In this document: positions 24,481 through 36,584 of the stretch, one piece after another | How positions within the stretch are numbered: the first letter of the stretch is position 1 | Layout: each line of letters opens with the position of its first letter | Assembly: GCA_035222895.1 (NCBI GenBank) | Contig: JAVYIG010006603.1 | Location: forward strand, 1 to 64,000 | DNA length: 64,000 nt | Reading direction: 5' to 3' | From: Strongylocentrotus droebachiensis | Taxonomy: Eukaryota > Echinodermata > Echinoidea > Camarodonta > Strongylocentrotidae | Made by a program: the position numbers and the translations under genes | Notes under the pieces: generated by a model | The model's database searches: none | What the model was told of the DNA's origin: nothing | The model's input: the letters and a program-made list of their open reading frames with translations, nothing else

Positions 24481-24860
24481 TTTATGACTTCGAGTCGATA
24501 CCCTCACACATGTATGAGCCTTTTAGTTGACCTCATGACCCCAAAATCTAATCAATTTATTAGCTTTGCAAGATACATACATGACATAAGTTTGGCAGTG
24601 ATCCATCAATCGGTACTTGAAATAACGCGGTCACAAGCTATTTTTGCATACATAATGAGCACTGTGACCTTTGACCTCGTGACCCCAAAATCTAATCAAT
24701 TCATTAGCTCTGCATGATACATACATGACCTAAGTTTGGCAGTAATCCATCAATCGGTTCTTGAGATAAGGCGATCCCGAGAACGGGACGTATGGTACAG
24801 ACGTACGTACGGGCGTACGGACGGACAACCCGAAAACACAATGACTCCGGCTACTTCGTT
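24480..24860 (+). repeat. Dispersed repeat with two tandem units and GACGGAC tail
   Basis: Seen: two copies of about 150 bp sharing GACCCCAAAATCTAATCAAT, GTTTGGCAGTRATCCATCAA and CGGTWCTTGA, followed by GGACGGACAACCCGAAAACA and ATGACTCCGGCTACTTCG. Repeats of this wording are widespread in marine animal genomes (recall). It abuts the GC-rich foldback. Confidence 0.6.
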
Positions 24861-25889
24861 ATGCCTAAGTCACATATAAACCGGGCCCCGTACGATTTTC
24901 CCTACCCGGCGGCTTGCCGTGGATTTAGAGACCGTACGGGAACCGTCCGATTTTCATTTCTACGGCATGTGTGGTCACATATTCTGCGGCGCCCGAGAGG
25001 TGCCCGTAGAAAATTGGTCGAGTGAAATGCAAGGCGCCCGTAAGGGTGCCGGCAGGGTGCCGACCGAGTGCCGACCGGTAACCTTACGGGCTCCGTCCGA
25101 TGACCAGGTGTACCGATTGGTCCCGGAAGGTGCCCTGCCGGGGCCCGGCCAGGGTCCTCAAGGCGCCCGGCCGGGTGCCGTGCGGTGACTGAACTACAGA
25201 GCGAGTCAGAAAAATTGTCCCACTTTTTAAAAGTTGTATTGTTTGAAGTATGAATATTTAATCATGGGTTTCATGATATATCTTGATAGAGCATGATCCT
25301 CCTAAAACATTTAGGTACCATTTTCATTTGAATCTCTGCATGCATCACTGAATAAAATATCCAGAAATGGACAATACTAAATTGAAATTGAACTGAAATT
25401 GAATATCAGACAATCTTTACAAGACTGCCAGATCTCACTTGCGCCAAGTTACTGGGTGAGGAATAAAACAGTGCATTGAACAAAGGCAGTCAGACACGCG
25501 TACACGCACATGCACCCACACACACACACACACGCACATGCACACGCACATAAATGAGCATTCCATTCCCGACAATGCCCACCCAAACTGTTACTTTTTG
25601 TCGGGAATTCTTGTTATCGTACGAAAAGTTGAGTGGCTGCTGTCCTCTTGGTGCGTATTGGCGGATGTTGTGCTTCATGATGATGATGATGATGATGATG
25701 ATGATAATGATGATGATGAAGATTAAGATGATGACAATGATGATGATGATGACATGATGGTGGTAGTGAATGTGGACAAAAGGGAAAGATATTTATGGTT
25801 ATGCCACTTAATCATTCAGTGATCTTGATAAAAATCAATGCTCAATCACAAAAGGGGTAAGTATGAAACAATTGTCACCGTGTGTGTTG

Positions 25890-25937
<48 letters not shown>

Positions 25938-26730
25938 TGTGTGTTTGTGTATTTGTGTCTGTCTGGCTAATTGGATAATTGAAAAAAACTGGCTGTCTTT
26001 GTTCAAAACATTATTTTATTCCTCACCCAGCAACTTGGCTCAAGTGAGATCGATCTGGCAGTCTTGTAAAGATTGTCTGATGTTCAGTCATGCATGCAGA
26101 GATTCAAATGAAAATGGTACCTAAATGTACTGGGAGGATAACTCTATCAAGACATATCATGAAACTCATGATTAAATATTCATACATTTGTTCTGACTCA
26201 CTGTGTAGGTGTCCTCTGGTATCCGCATCTCCTGTATTTAAAACTGCGTTGTACATTTCGAGATGCCGCCGTGAGGGACCCGCGCGGGCAATATTCATTT
26301 TAAATGGCCCCCGGACTGCAGACGCCTATTGTTGTGCATATCACCCGGGGCTCTTGAGGGGCCCGTGAGGGCGCCGTAGGGTACACATACGGAACCCTTG
26401 AGCACCGCAAGGCGCCCGTAAAGATTTTTCATGAGAATTGACCCCCAAAATCGTGAGGGGCCGTCCGGGCACCGTCCGGAGCCCGCACGGGACCCGTAAG
26501 GTGCCCCACGGGCCCTTTACGGGCTTTCTACGGGCTAACGGTCAGATAAAAACGCCGGGAGAATTGGGAGCAGCCGACTCAGCACCACGGCGCCCGTACG
26601 GCTTAGAAAACTGTCCCGGCGACCGTAGGAACTTGACGGCAGCCGGCCGGACACCGGCCGGAAATTCCCAAAATGTCTGTTTTTACTCGCCGTACGGGCC
26701 CCGGAGTGTATATGTGACAGAGGCATAACG
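24857..26730. mobile_element. GC-rich foldback element, 1.9 kb
   Basis: Seen: inverted edges CGTTATGCCT(A/C)(A/T)GTCACATAT. The outer domains (24,890-25,190 and 26,270-26,700) are GC-rich and full of CGTACGGG and GCGCCCG motifs, the inner arms (25,195-25,472 and 26,009-26,215) pair well, and CA and TG microsatellites face each other at 25,500-25,550 and 25,880-25,942. The centre has a GAT microsatellite at 25,679-25,757. Confidence 0.68.
25679..25757. repeat. GAT/ATG microsatellite
   Basis: Seen: about 20 ATG/GAT units with a few interruptions, in the centre of the GC-rich foldback. Poly-Met and poly-Asp frames here are not genes. Confidence 0.9.
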
Positions 26731-27229
26731 GAGGCATACAAATATTAAAAGTGAGAGAATAATATTGAGTGGCCCGTTTTTTAATTACTGAAAGATCGTC
26801 AGTCTTTATCGTATAATACTCCTCTCACACGGAGACCGATATCAGTCCGACTAGATACGGAAGAGACTATCGTATTACCCTAAATGGAGGAAAATAGTCG
26901 GTCTGGAGTCATTTTGGTAGTGTCAATGAGATTCTGCAACTCAGGATTCATACATAACTCACAGTGACACAGAGAAGATTACCAATGCTTTTATCGCATC
27001 TTTTTGTTGTTGATGGAAATGCCCGTTTACTAAATTTGCCTCACAATCAACTTTTACAATTAGAAATATCGCAATCTGCATTGCCTCCAAATGCGAATGT
27101 ATCCCCGTAGTGGGGGGCTGTTAGGGATATCTTGGTGCATATTCTCCAAAAAGCACAAAATTGTGGCCCAGAGGTAGCTTTTACCATACTATTACGATTT
27201 CTGCCGTTCGCCAAGAAAGGCGCCAAGAA

Positions 27230-27850
27230 AGGCGCCCTCTGGGACCGCCATATTGGGCAAATCCAAATTTGCCGCAATCTGAGTTAAAGGTCAAACATAG
27301 TTCCAAAGTGAAAAGGGCTAGAATGATACTATAGTTTATTTATTTATGGGGTTTCAGGGGTCAGAAAATCTGATTATAACGTTCTTTCATCGATTTGAGG
27401 TCTCCTTGGGGCTGTCATACTGGTCATATTGGTCAAATCCAAAACAGCCGTCATCTGATAGTTACAGGTCAATTGTAGTTCCAAAAGAAAAAGGGGTAGA
27501 ATGATAACAGTTTTTATATTTATGGGGTTTTTGGTGTCAGAGAATCTGATTTTCATGTTCTTTTACCGATTAGAGGTCTCCTTGGGGCTGTTATGCTGGT
27601 CATATTGGTCACATCCAAAATGGCTGCCATCTGAGTAAAAGGTCAAGCGTGTTTCCAAAACGAAAAGGGCTAGTATGATACAAGTTTATATATCAAGGGG
27701 GTTTTCGGGGTTAGAAAATCTGATATGATGTTTTTGTATCGATTACAAAGCTACTTGGGGCTGTCATCTTGGTCATATGGGCCAAATAAACAATGGCGAC
27801 CATCCGAGTTAAAGGTCAAGTGTAGTTCTTAAAGTAAAAGGGCTTGTGTG
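27230..27850. repeat. About 175-bp tandem repeat, four diverged units
   Basis: Seen: AAAGGGCTAGAATGATAC-like boxes at about 27,309, 27,488, 27,662 and 27,835, each preceded by GGTCTCCTTGGGGCTGTCAT, GGTCATATTGG and a CATCTGAGTTAAAGGTCAA segment. Units differ by point changes and small indels. No frame is kept. Confidence 0.72.
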
Positions 27851-28049
27851 ACATCGATCTAAATTTCCCATACTCAACCCAGGTGATGTAAATGGGTACC
27901 TGGCAGGAATTAATTCCTTGAAATACTAGCGCTTTGACCCTATAAAGGACGAACAATGAGGGGGCATCGCGGCAGACTTGGCAGACGCGGCGTAACGATG
28001 CTGAATCCAAAGTATCCTCAAGCCGGGGGATACAATTACAAAATTTGCT

Positions 28050-29550
28050 CAACTGTGCGGCTTGTGACCATCTCCATCAAAGACAGTCACATCAGTTATT
28101 AAAGCTTCTCTAGGAAAAGGGGACCTTTAGGTCATATTTATTTAGTTATTATTATTTTTTTCGTTCCTAGTATCCATGTGACTCCCTTCAAACCATTACT
28201 CATATCGCTCCGGTTGTCTCATTTTCGCCAGCACAAGCGTAGGCTAGTTCGCGTATATAGCAGACGGCAATCGGCGGATCAGATGACACTTGATAGTGAT
28301 TTTGTATGTGAGATTGCTTTGCTAAATATAAAATACAAGAATCTTGTCCATATCTTTAAACTATCATTGATATCCGATAATTAAACAGTTAGTAAAATTA
28401 ACCTATAAAACTACATAATACAATGACATACTTGACTAAAAGTAGGGGAGTTTGATGTGGTGCACACTTGCACCCCTCTGTTAATAATCGAATAGTCCAT
28501 TGTGTTCATGAATATTCATGTTTTTGCTTACCTCGGCAAAATGCCTGCCTATACCAAATGGAACAAATTACGGTGGGGGGTTGGATGAAATGGACATAAT
28601 GAACAAATTAGAAGTGATCTATGATAATTCATGCTTCTTATCCTTCGTGTGCTTGACTTATAACCTTACAATTGCGTGATAAATTGAGTCCAAAGTTCGA
28701 CTTGTTGTACATGTGTTATATTGGCAATGGCGAGCTTGCTACCTATTTTGATCAAATTACGGTGGGTGAACTTTCAAAAGTCAATGGGACAAGAGGGTTC
28801 CAATGAAAGAGCTAGTGATAACGTACGTCGGGGTGGATGTGCTTTTCATTTAAACAAAAAATGAATTTTTAACGATTTTTTGTGTGGAAAAGTCCATAGG
28901 CTAACGTACAAGTTAAGCTGCTGGATTCTGCCGATAGGGGGCGTTCTCAAATGAGACTAAACGAAGCTATATGGTTGTTTTGTATTCACCGTTTTCTTAT
29001 ATTTCTTTCATTCTTCAATAAAATAAATAGAATACATTGGTTGCCCGTGGGTTATCGCATTACTTTATCAATTATTTTGATTTTATTTAATTGTGTCCAT
29101 GACTCTGCTCCACAGTAGAATAATATACTTTGATAAACCATTACATTTCGTCTACATTTTTTTACTCTCAAACCTCTGCCTCTGGGTTAATACTATTTCC
29201 CAAGCTTTATACGAGGAAGGGGATTTACTCATGCAGGGCCTTTGCTGTGCAAAGCTCTCCATCGAGGGATTATGAATTGAAGATCAGTTGAAGAGTTCGA
29301 AACAATCTTTAAAAAATCTGTTTGATTTAGCTTCCTTCTTCTTGTTTTCGCTTTTTATATATGTTGTTTACTACTCATTGATCATTTTGCGTAGAGACAT
29401 AAATGTGTTTTGACTAATATGCACTAATAGAGCCTTTGATGCCTTACCAATCTTATTTTATTGTAATATTATTATTATAGTTTTTTTTATAAATGACTAC
29501 TATTAAAACATTAAATATGTATTACCATTATCATTATATTCAATGAGAAC
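28050..29550. other. No gene seen
   Basis: Gene A intron sequence. Two short stretches around 28,560 and 28,755 share AAATTACGGTGGG in the same orientation; nothing else is recognised. Confidence 0.5.
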
Positions 29551-29554
29551 TTAC

Positions 29555-29680
29555 AACACCTTTAATTGGAACACTGTCTATGAAACAAGTCATGTTGACG
29601 TCCACTCCTGCCGCACTGATAAGAACCTCTGCTTCAGGATAAATATAAGCGAAACCTAAGCCTTCCTCCTGAGACATTAT
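29555..29680 (-). CDS. Gene A, UPA exon 1
   Basis: Seen: a 126-nt, 42-codon exon (phase 0 to 0) with acceptor gacag and donor GTAAGT. It reads from IMSQEEGLGF to VNMTCFIDSVPIKGV and aligns with the gene B exon at 50,550-50,681 (pattern VLI..A....MT(F/C).(V/I)). Known: UPA follows ZU5 in UNC5, PIDD and ankyrin and is a beta-rich domain. The domain assignment rests on position and on paralogy between the two genes, not on a strong motif. It is followed by a 9.5 kb intron full of repeats. Confidence 0.72.
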
Positions 29681-30497
29681 CTGTCACAAAATGATTCAAA
29701 ATACAAATAATAGGAAATAAAAAGTCAAGGACGCACTACTTACATTTCACTTGATTTGAATGGCTTGGTCTTCGGGGCTCGAACTCAGATTTCCCCTCTT
29801 TCTCTCTTCCTATGTTCTTTCATCATTTGATCAGAAACTGGTATAAATATTCGTTTCTTTCAAGAGCCCAAAGCGAAGAACTATTTGATTCACCTAACAA
29901 ATATGAACGATTCTATATGGGTTGATTCCACCTTGCATACAGTCACCGTTCCTATGCCAGGCAACCATCTATCAAGCTGTCTAATCATCAAGAGTACATG
30001 TACTTGTGGTCTATTTCACAAGTAATGAAACAGTGAGCACGAGTGCATGTAGCAAACTATTTAACAGCAAACTGGTTGATGAGATTGTGAGCACTTTAAA
30101 ACACAATTACGGTTACACACACACACATCATCGTTAAGTTCTGATAAGAATTTCCAAGAGAATGTTAGTCCTGACAAAGGTGAGAAAGTTGTAAGATTTT
30201 CATTTGTATTAAACTTCAATATATAATACACTAATGGGGCCTCCGACATGATAGGACGTTTCATGTTTTTAATTACGAAACGGCACAACTTCATGCATAC
30301 ATGTATTACATGTACATAGTAACCTTGATATCAGTAACAGTTTTGTGATAAATAATTACAATACACATGTCTACTATAAAATGACACACATCAAAATCCC
30401 ATAATTAGATCCGTGCTTAGTACCAACCAGAATGATGAAATAATTAGTAAAACTTGTTAAAAATGATATATTTCAGGTAGGATCAACAGTTATAAAT

Positions 30498-31897
30498 CCA
30501 TTTCGTTAACAATCAGCCGTAGACGAAAGACTTCATGCATGGCTGATTGTCAACGAAACGGAGTCAAGTCTTTTGTCAATTCTGCTTTTTGCTACGGCAG
30601 GCAGCCAGTGAGAACGAATTCGTTTGATAAAATTATGGAAATGCAAGCACTACTTTAAACAAACAGAACTTTGTAATTCCTTTCTCATTTTCCTGATTGA
30701 GGTGTCATATAGAGGGGCAGAAACTCAATTTTCTAGAAATGTGATTTTCTCTTTGAAATTCAGATACCGTCCGCCAAATTACTTTTTGGTTTCCTCTCTT
30801 CAAATTCATTTTAATCAGTCATGCGTGAAATATGCATCATATGAGTTAAATCAAATGAAAGAAGGGGATCTAATCTATCCAAATATGTGTCATTTATTAA
30901 TTATACATGTGACCAAAATACACTGTTGGTCAAAATGGTGGAATAATTATTTTTCCCCCAATTTATTGAATGATTTTGACAATGATTTATTCCTAATAGA
31001 TCTAGATAATAGTATACATTCTCAGATTTTATTGAATGACAATTGGGGAGTGTTTGTTTTACGTGACTGCTAAAGCATATGTGTGCTACAATGATAATCA
31101 ACTAGGAGATCTACGTCCTTAAGTCATAACTGACAATAATGGGGATTAATACCTCATAAAAGGGCACTAATATAGCGCATCGACACGGTTTTGATCCTGG
31201 GGGCTCACAGTAACGAGGCAATTGCTTGGCCAATGAATCATGAATGTACGCAGCGGGCGCTAGGGTACGTTGCCGCCCCCACAAAAACAAAAAAAACATA
31301 GAAAGCGCAATAAATTTTCAATAATTCATTGCATTTTGCCCCGACCCCCAACATAAAAAAAAATCTTCGATGTGGGCATGCCTTGAACCATAATGCATGG
31401 CCCTACAGAGGAATTTTTCATGTTGGGGACTGGGGGAAAATGTAATGATTTATTGAAAATGTATTGTATTTTCTTTGTTTTTGTGGGGGCGTCGACGTAC
31501 CCTAGCGCCCGCTGCGTACAATCGTGATTCATTGGCTAAGCAATGGCCTCGTTACTGTGAGCCCCCAGGATCAAAACCGTTTCGATGTGCTATATTAGTG
31601 CCCTTTTGTGAGGCATTAATCCCCATTGTTGTTAGTTATGACTTAAGGACGTAGGTTCCCTAGCTGATTAGCATAGTAGCACACACATGCTTTAGCAGTC
31701 ACGCAAAAACGAACACTCCCCAATTGTCATTTAATAAAATCTGAGAATGTATACTATTATCTAGATCTATTAGGAATAAATCATTGTCAAAATCATTCAA
31801 TAAATTGGGGTAAAACAAAATTATTCCACCATTATGACCAACAATGTATGATAAAACATCGATAATTCTCGGTATCGTTTTTTTCTGGGACGCACTG
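30498..31897. mobile_element. Palindromic MITE right half split by another hairpin element
   Basis: Seen: from the centre (ATCAGCCGTAGACGAAAGAC) the right arm runs to about 30,918, is broken by the element at 30,921-31,846, and resumes with TGATAAAACATCGATAATTC to the end GGGACGCACTG followed by TA at 31,898. The left arm is missing. Confidence 0.72.
30921..31846. mobile_element. 926-bp near-perfect hairpin element, TA-flanked, carrying inverted SINE pieces
   Basis: Seen: ends CACTGTTGGTCAAAATGGTG and its inverse, TA on both sides. The arms pair over almost the whole length, with the centre near 31,385. Each arm contains a tRNA-like segment (B-box GGATCAAAACC) plus body (AGTGCCCTTTTGTGAGGCAT, GACTTAAGGACGTAG) related to the SINE at 9,745. 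It interrupts the MITE copy at 30,498-31,897. Confidence 0.72.
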
Positions 31898-32029
31898 TAT
31901 ACATTGTTATATTTTGTATATGAACTTATTTCCAAAGATTGGCATCAACAAAATGTGTTTAAATCAGCATAGTGCAGTTGACTAATGATCCTTTTTACAA
32001 TACCCAAAGAATGTAGACAATATTCTTGC

Positions 32030-32280
32030 CTTCATATTGTTCCCGTCGATGTCATCATACAGATGTACACGTAAGATGACATGGGTTCTTTCCTCCGGTA
32101 GTGTTTTTTCTGCAAATGGCTGGCAACGCATTCGCTTCCATCCACGTAAGAAATTATTTAACTTGAATATAATGAACGCCCAAGAGAAGTGATTCATCTG
32201 CAATGTAAGTATATCTCTCGTGATGTTGAAGTTGGGTATTCCAGACCGTGTTAATGGAATTTGCTCCTTTACTTCTGCGC
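32030..32280 (-). CDS. Gene A, ZU5 C-terminus and UPA start exon
   Basis: Seen: a 251-nt exon after acceptor cctattag. It reads EQIPLTRSGIPNFNITRDIL, then the HFSW strand typical of the ZU5 C-terminus, then MRCQPF and a long strand ending VILRVHLYDDIDG. Phase: it completes a Gly codon from the ZU5 exon and ends in phase 0. The only donor giving the right phase is GC (AAG|GCAAGA), and the paralogous exon at 61.8 kb has a GT donor (CGG|GTAAAT) at the aligned position. Inference: this is the ZU5-to-UPA transition, joined by a GC-AG intron. The next exon (29,555-29,680) begins in phase 0 as required. Confidence 0.8.
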
Positions 32281-33823
32281 CTAATAGGAACAGATATGGA
32301 ATTAACGAAGTATATTTATTTATTTACATGTACCAAACATAACACCATTATTTAAATTGAACTATTTAGTGTATGCACAATGTGATAATATAAACTACAG
32401 TGGGTATTTGTTTATTATACAATTTCCTTACATTCATAGAAGAGGTACAATTAAGAAAGGCTCTACGTCATGCAAGTAATCAATGGGAAATTAAGGTGCA
32501 TGCTAACCCTCATACAACACAGGGCAGCTTCATCGTAATGTTCTCTCTTAGGACTCTGCAATCAAATATTGATTGGGTTTAATCAAAGAACTATTTGCCT
32601 TCCCATGTGATCCTTAATTCAGTACATGTATGTCAGTATAACTAAGCAGGCTAAAAACAAACTAGGAAATATAATTATTTGGAAATGTTAAATCAATTAA
32701 AGCCATCATCATAATGCTGTGATTTTACATTGGGAAGATAACCCTTAATGTATAAATCTAGAAAGATTTATATTTTTATGGCAGACCCATAGCAGTGGAA
32801 TGTAATTTATGGTGCTGTTTTATTTTCATCTTTTGATCCACAATAATGACAAATTATACATGAGAAAAAAGAGCCAAAATTGCTGAAGTTTGTTTGGGTG
32901 TTTGTTTTTGTTTTCTTTCACAATGGCTCATTATAGATACATTTTCATATATTTCAAACTGTGAAGGAGTGATATTTGTAAAATTAATTTTGCCGATTTG
33001 ATGAGGGAAAAATGATGAAATTATAACATAATAAATATTTGAACTCCTATATGTTTAGTAGCTTAAGTTGACATGTATGCAATTAAGATTTACTGTGCAG
33101 GAGATACTTGTGTGACATATTGTTTTTCTTTCATTCTTTCAATAAAACTTACAAATTTCCTGGCTAGTTTATATATACTTTTAGATTTAAAGATTTGTTA
33201 AATATTTTTAATATAGCCCGAATTTGTGCATTACATGATAAGATTGAAGCGGGATTGGTTGCTGAGCGAAATAGAAACCAAACACACTTACCAGACTTTA
33301 TGCACACAGAGCTACCCAGGCGTGAATCCTCAAAATATATGTAAGTGTTCCAAATATTGCACAAACCTCATGATATCACCATAGATAATTATCACAAAAC
33401 TATACTTGGCTAGCACAAGCGATATTTTGGGAATGTTCTCTAAGTGAGTTGCAGAGAATTTAAATGTTGAAAATGAGATGCAGGAGGTTGGAATAAAGAT
33501 AGAAGGAATTTTCTCCCAGTGAAATACAGGAAACAAATTTAAGTATGTAGAAATGGAGACTTACAAATAGACGTGTTGACTCGTTGAGAAAACTTTGAGA
33601 AGTGGTGTTTTGAAGAGAGAAGTAAGGATGAGAAATAAGATATTGTTTTGTTCCTTCTTGCGAAGCAGGATGAAAACAAAGAGAGTATTGGTACCAAATA
33701 TGTGGGAGGTAAGAGTGAGTGATTGTAGTATACAGGGCCATTGTCGCCATTAAGTTGACACTGGTTGATAGATAGGAGTATGAAGAAGGGTGAAATGAGG
33801 AAAATACTACAAGATGTACTTAC

Positions 33824-34165
33824 CGGGTGAGTATTCTCCCTCTCCCGTATACAAAACTGCCTCCACACTGGAGTATCGTGTAATCACAGCACAGTGGGGT
33901 ATCGTGTAGGTCACCGGTAACTTAAGGACCAAGTCATCAGGGGCTAAACACTGCACACCAAAGCAGAATGACATCTCTTCTTTGCTGTTGCCAAGGTTAG
34001 GAGTATCTGTCAGGACACTAAGAGAAATGTCCTGCAGCAATTCACTTTCAATCGCCCCGGGAGGGATCTCAAGTTCAATTCCGAAAGAATCTAGCTGAAG
34101 TGTGCCACCTTCAACTCCAACTCTCTTACAACATTCCATCTCGATCGGTTTGACATTTACTTCAT
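33824..34165 (-). CDS. Gene A, ZU5 domain exon
   Basis: Seen: a 342-nt exon with acceptor attttcag and donor GTAAGT. It shows ZU5 hallmarks: GGTLQL near the start, then IPPGAI, then CFGVQCLAPDDLVLKLPV followed by TYTIPHC. Known: ZU5 is a beta-sandwich domain found in ZO-1, UNC5 netrin receptors, PIDD and ankyrins, where it packs against the UPA domain and Death domain. The exon starts with the last two bases of Asp and ends with one base that the 32,030-32,280 exon completes as Gly. Inference: cytoplasmic signalling or scaffold module of a ZU5-UPA-Death protein. Whether the full protein is a receptor (UNC5-like, with Ig/TSP/TM) or a soluble PIDD-like protein cannot be decided here, as no such domains were seen upstream. 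Confidence 0.88.
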
Positions 34166-34954
34166 CTGAAAATCAGAAAGAGTATTTCTATTAAAACTTT
34201 TCAGCAAACTCCCAGCAAGCAATATAATACATACATGTAAGCGTACTTCAACATTCTAGCAAAATATTACATATAGGTTATCGGGAACCAAAGAGCAATG
34301 TCATTCTGAAATGTCCTTTTCATGACAGGAACAAGTGCAAAATAAGGTTTTTCTAACCAATCATTAAGTTTTTTTTTCTTTTGAAAAGGCATCTTTTTCA
34401 ATTTCTTTTAAGCTGTTGCTTTGTTTAGACTCTACGTTGTGAAAATATATATTAACTTTTGTTTTATTAATGTTTTTCCAACTTAATGGATTAAGCACAA
34501 TTAACTGTTTACCGATCTGTCATGAATATCGATACAATGAAATAATAAGATAAATGAAAAAATATTGTAATCTACCCAGACTTGCCCTTTTTTTTTTCCT
34601 TTTGCCGAACAATACAAAACTTGCGACTTGCTAAAACCACGCACAGCAGGCCTCTTTTCACTGAGACACATCTCTGTTGGATAAAAGTGCTGTATATTCA
34701 CAACATCCAGCATCCATAGTCTTATACACGTAAACATGAGCTTGTACTACTCTCGCTCTCATGTCATCGAATCATGAATACTAAGCATTAACCGGTAATT
34801 TCTTTTCAAAAAAAATATTCTTTGTTTCTTGTCTCTGCCATGCCTATGAATGTAATGGGCATGAAACAACGTATAACACCAGAGAGATTTTTATTTTTAT
34901 TTTCTTATTCTCCAAATTAATTTCTGCTGATAATGTTCAAAGCACAACATTAAC

Positions 34955-35188
34955 CTATTTCATGGGGCAGACCTTCGGTGGCAATGTAATCCTCTTCTTC
35001 CTCCTTCTCCTCCTCTTCCTCCTTTTCTTCCTCCTCCTCCTCTTCTTCCCCTTCTTCCTCCCCCTCTTCTTTCTCCTCTTTTTCCTCCACATTTCCTTCT
35101 TCCTCCTCCTTTCCTTCTTCCTCAGTGTTGTGGGTGTCTGTCTGTTCTTCATGAACTTGGACCCTTGCCGTGGCTCCAACAAGATCGT
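34955..35188 (-). CDS. Gene A, Glu-rich linker exon
   Basis: Seen: a 234-nt exon after a strong acceptor (ttatcttacag), ending at a GTTAAT donor. It begins DLVGATARVQVHEEQ and then runs through about 45 residues of almost only Glu with Lys and Gly, ending EDYIATEGLPHE. The leftover G joins the first two bases of the ZU5 exon to make Asp (GAT), so the frame continues without a break. The exon is symmetric (phase 1 to phase 1), so it can be duplicated or skipped in frame, and a near-identical copy lies at 38,389-38,625. Inference: a flexible acidic spacer N-terminal to ZU5. The purine-rich strand gives mirror ORFs on the plus strand that are not real. Confidence 0.7.
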   Translation of the reverse strand, partial: TILLEPRQGSKFMKNRQTPTTLRKKERRRKKEMWRKKRRKKRGRKKGKKRRRRKKRRKRRRRRKKRITLPPKVCPMK

Positions 35189-36584
35189 CTGTAAGATAAA
35201 AATCAGTCAATAAGGGATTCAATATATAGATCATCTTCATTGAGGCCACTATATATCATGATTACAAATTCTATTTTCCTATTACCGTAATATAATGTTA
35301 ATTGTTATTGTATAATTGTGTTAATTGGGGGGACGCTGCAGGAGTCCTATCTCGCACCCCAGGACAACGTGTCTGCCACGGCCGGTTGTAGCAACTACTC
35401 CGAAGATCAAGATACATTAATCTGATCTAAGGAGGAACGAACGAACGATTAATAAAGGAACAACTCAAAAAGTACACTCAGTGCGATTGCATGTAATATT
35501 GTAGCAATAGCAATGTATATTAAGACAGAAATACCTTTCAGAAAATAGACACTATTTTCTTTGTAGACAGATGATCAGAATTTTTAGATAATCGGGCTGA
35601 TTACTTTTTCAATCATCTTAGGCGTTTGATGTATCTTCGTCATGTAAAAGAGGTTACTTTGAAAATGGATTTGTTTTAGTAGCTCTGCTACGGCGAAGTG
35701 ATATTTTGATAGGATATGGGTATATGGTTTTAATGAATTTTCGGCAGCGTGGTGAGTTAGGTCATTGTATGCTCTGATTCTAATGCAAGTCGGGCATATA
35801 ATCACAGCCGGCCAAGAGAAAAGTCTTTGTAAGTTTTTATTTTATCACATATGGTGGAGTGTGTTAATGGAATTTTATTAAAATAAGAAGTTAAATTTTA
35901 ATGAAGATTAGTTGTAAAGAAGACTTGTGTAATGTTCAAGTTCGTTACTTTTACTTATAGACAGTTACATTGGTCCAAAGACAATTGGGTTGACCTTGAC
36001 TTGTATGCCGTAAATAGTGAATTATGTATGTTTAACACAACTCTTGATGATATGAATTTGACTACTTGATTTTGTTTAGTCAAAGACAGTAGTGTAGACT
36101 GTAGCGGATTAAATGGTCATGTAGTAATGACTGTTTTTATTGTATTTCTTTAGCTTGACTATTTAAGGCATCTTGATTCAAGATGTTATGGTTTCCTGCG
36201 GGTTCTGGACGTGTCGGTGGTTGGTGACCCACGGTAGGCAGTTGGGTTTGGGTAGGCATTAGTTTCTGTGAATGTATTTCTAAATCGTACTTTGGACAAT
36301 TGGTTGAAAGATGTCAACTGTGTTATATAAATGTTTAATTTTAGAAACTAATTCAGTAAAAACTAATGTTTCCAGAATTTTGTTTTGAATATAATGTAAT
36401 ACATGATTGTAAGGATCAATCAAAAGAAAGTGTTTGATATTTAACACCGGATTGGAAATGAAAATGGTCTAATAGAAAATCACACTTCACATTTATTGTT
36501 TAATAATGTGATACATTGAAATGATGTTATTTATCATTTGCCTTTTCTTTATGATTGCAGGGTTTTGCATACAGGCAAACTTAC

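Noticed and set aside
24919..25188. 89-codon GC-rich ORF
   Set aside because: Lies in the outer domain of the foldback and follows its subrepeats; the inverted arm has no matching frame.
34955..35213. Leu/Phe-rich and Lys/Arg-rich ORFs over the purine/pyrimidine tract
   Set aside because: They are other frames of the Glu-rich exon; only the acidic frame matches flanking splice phases.
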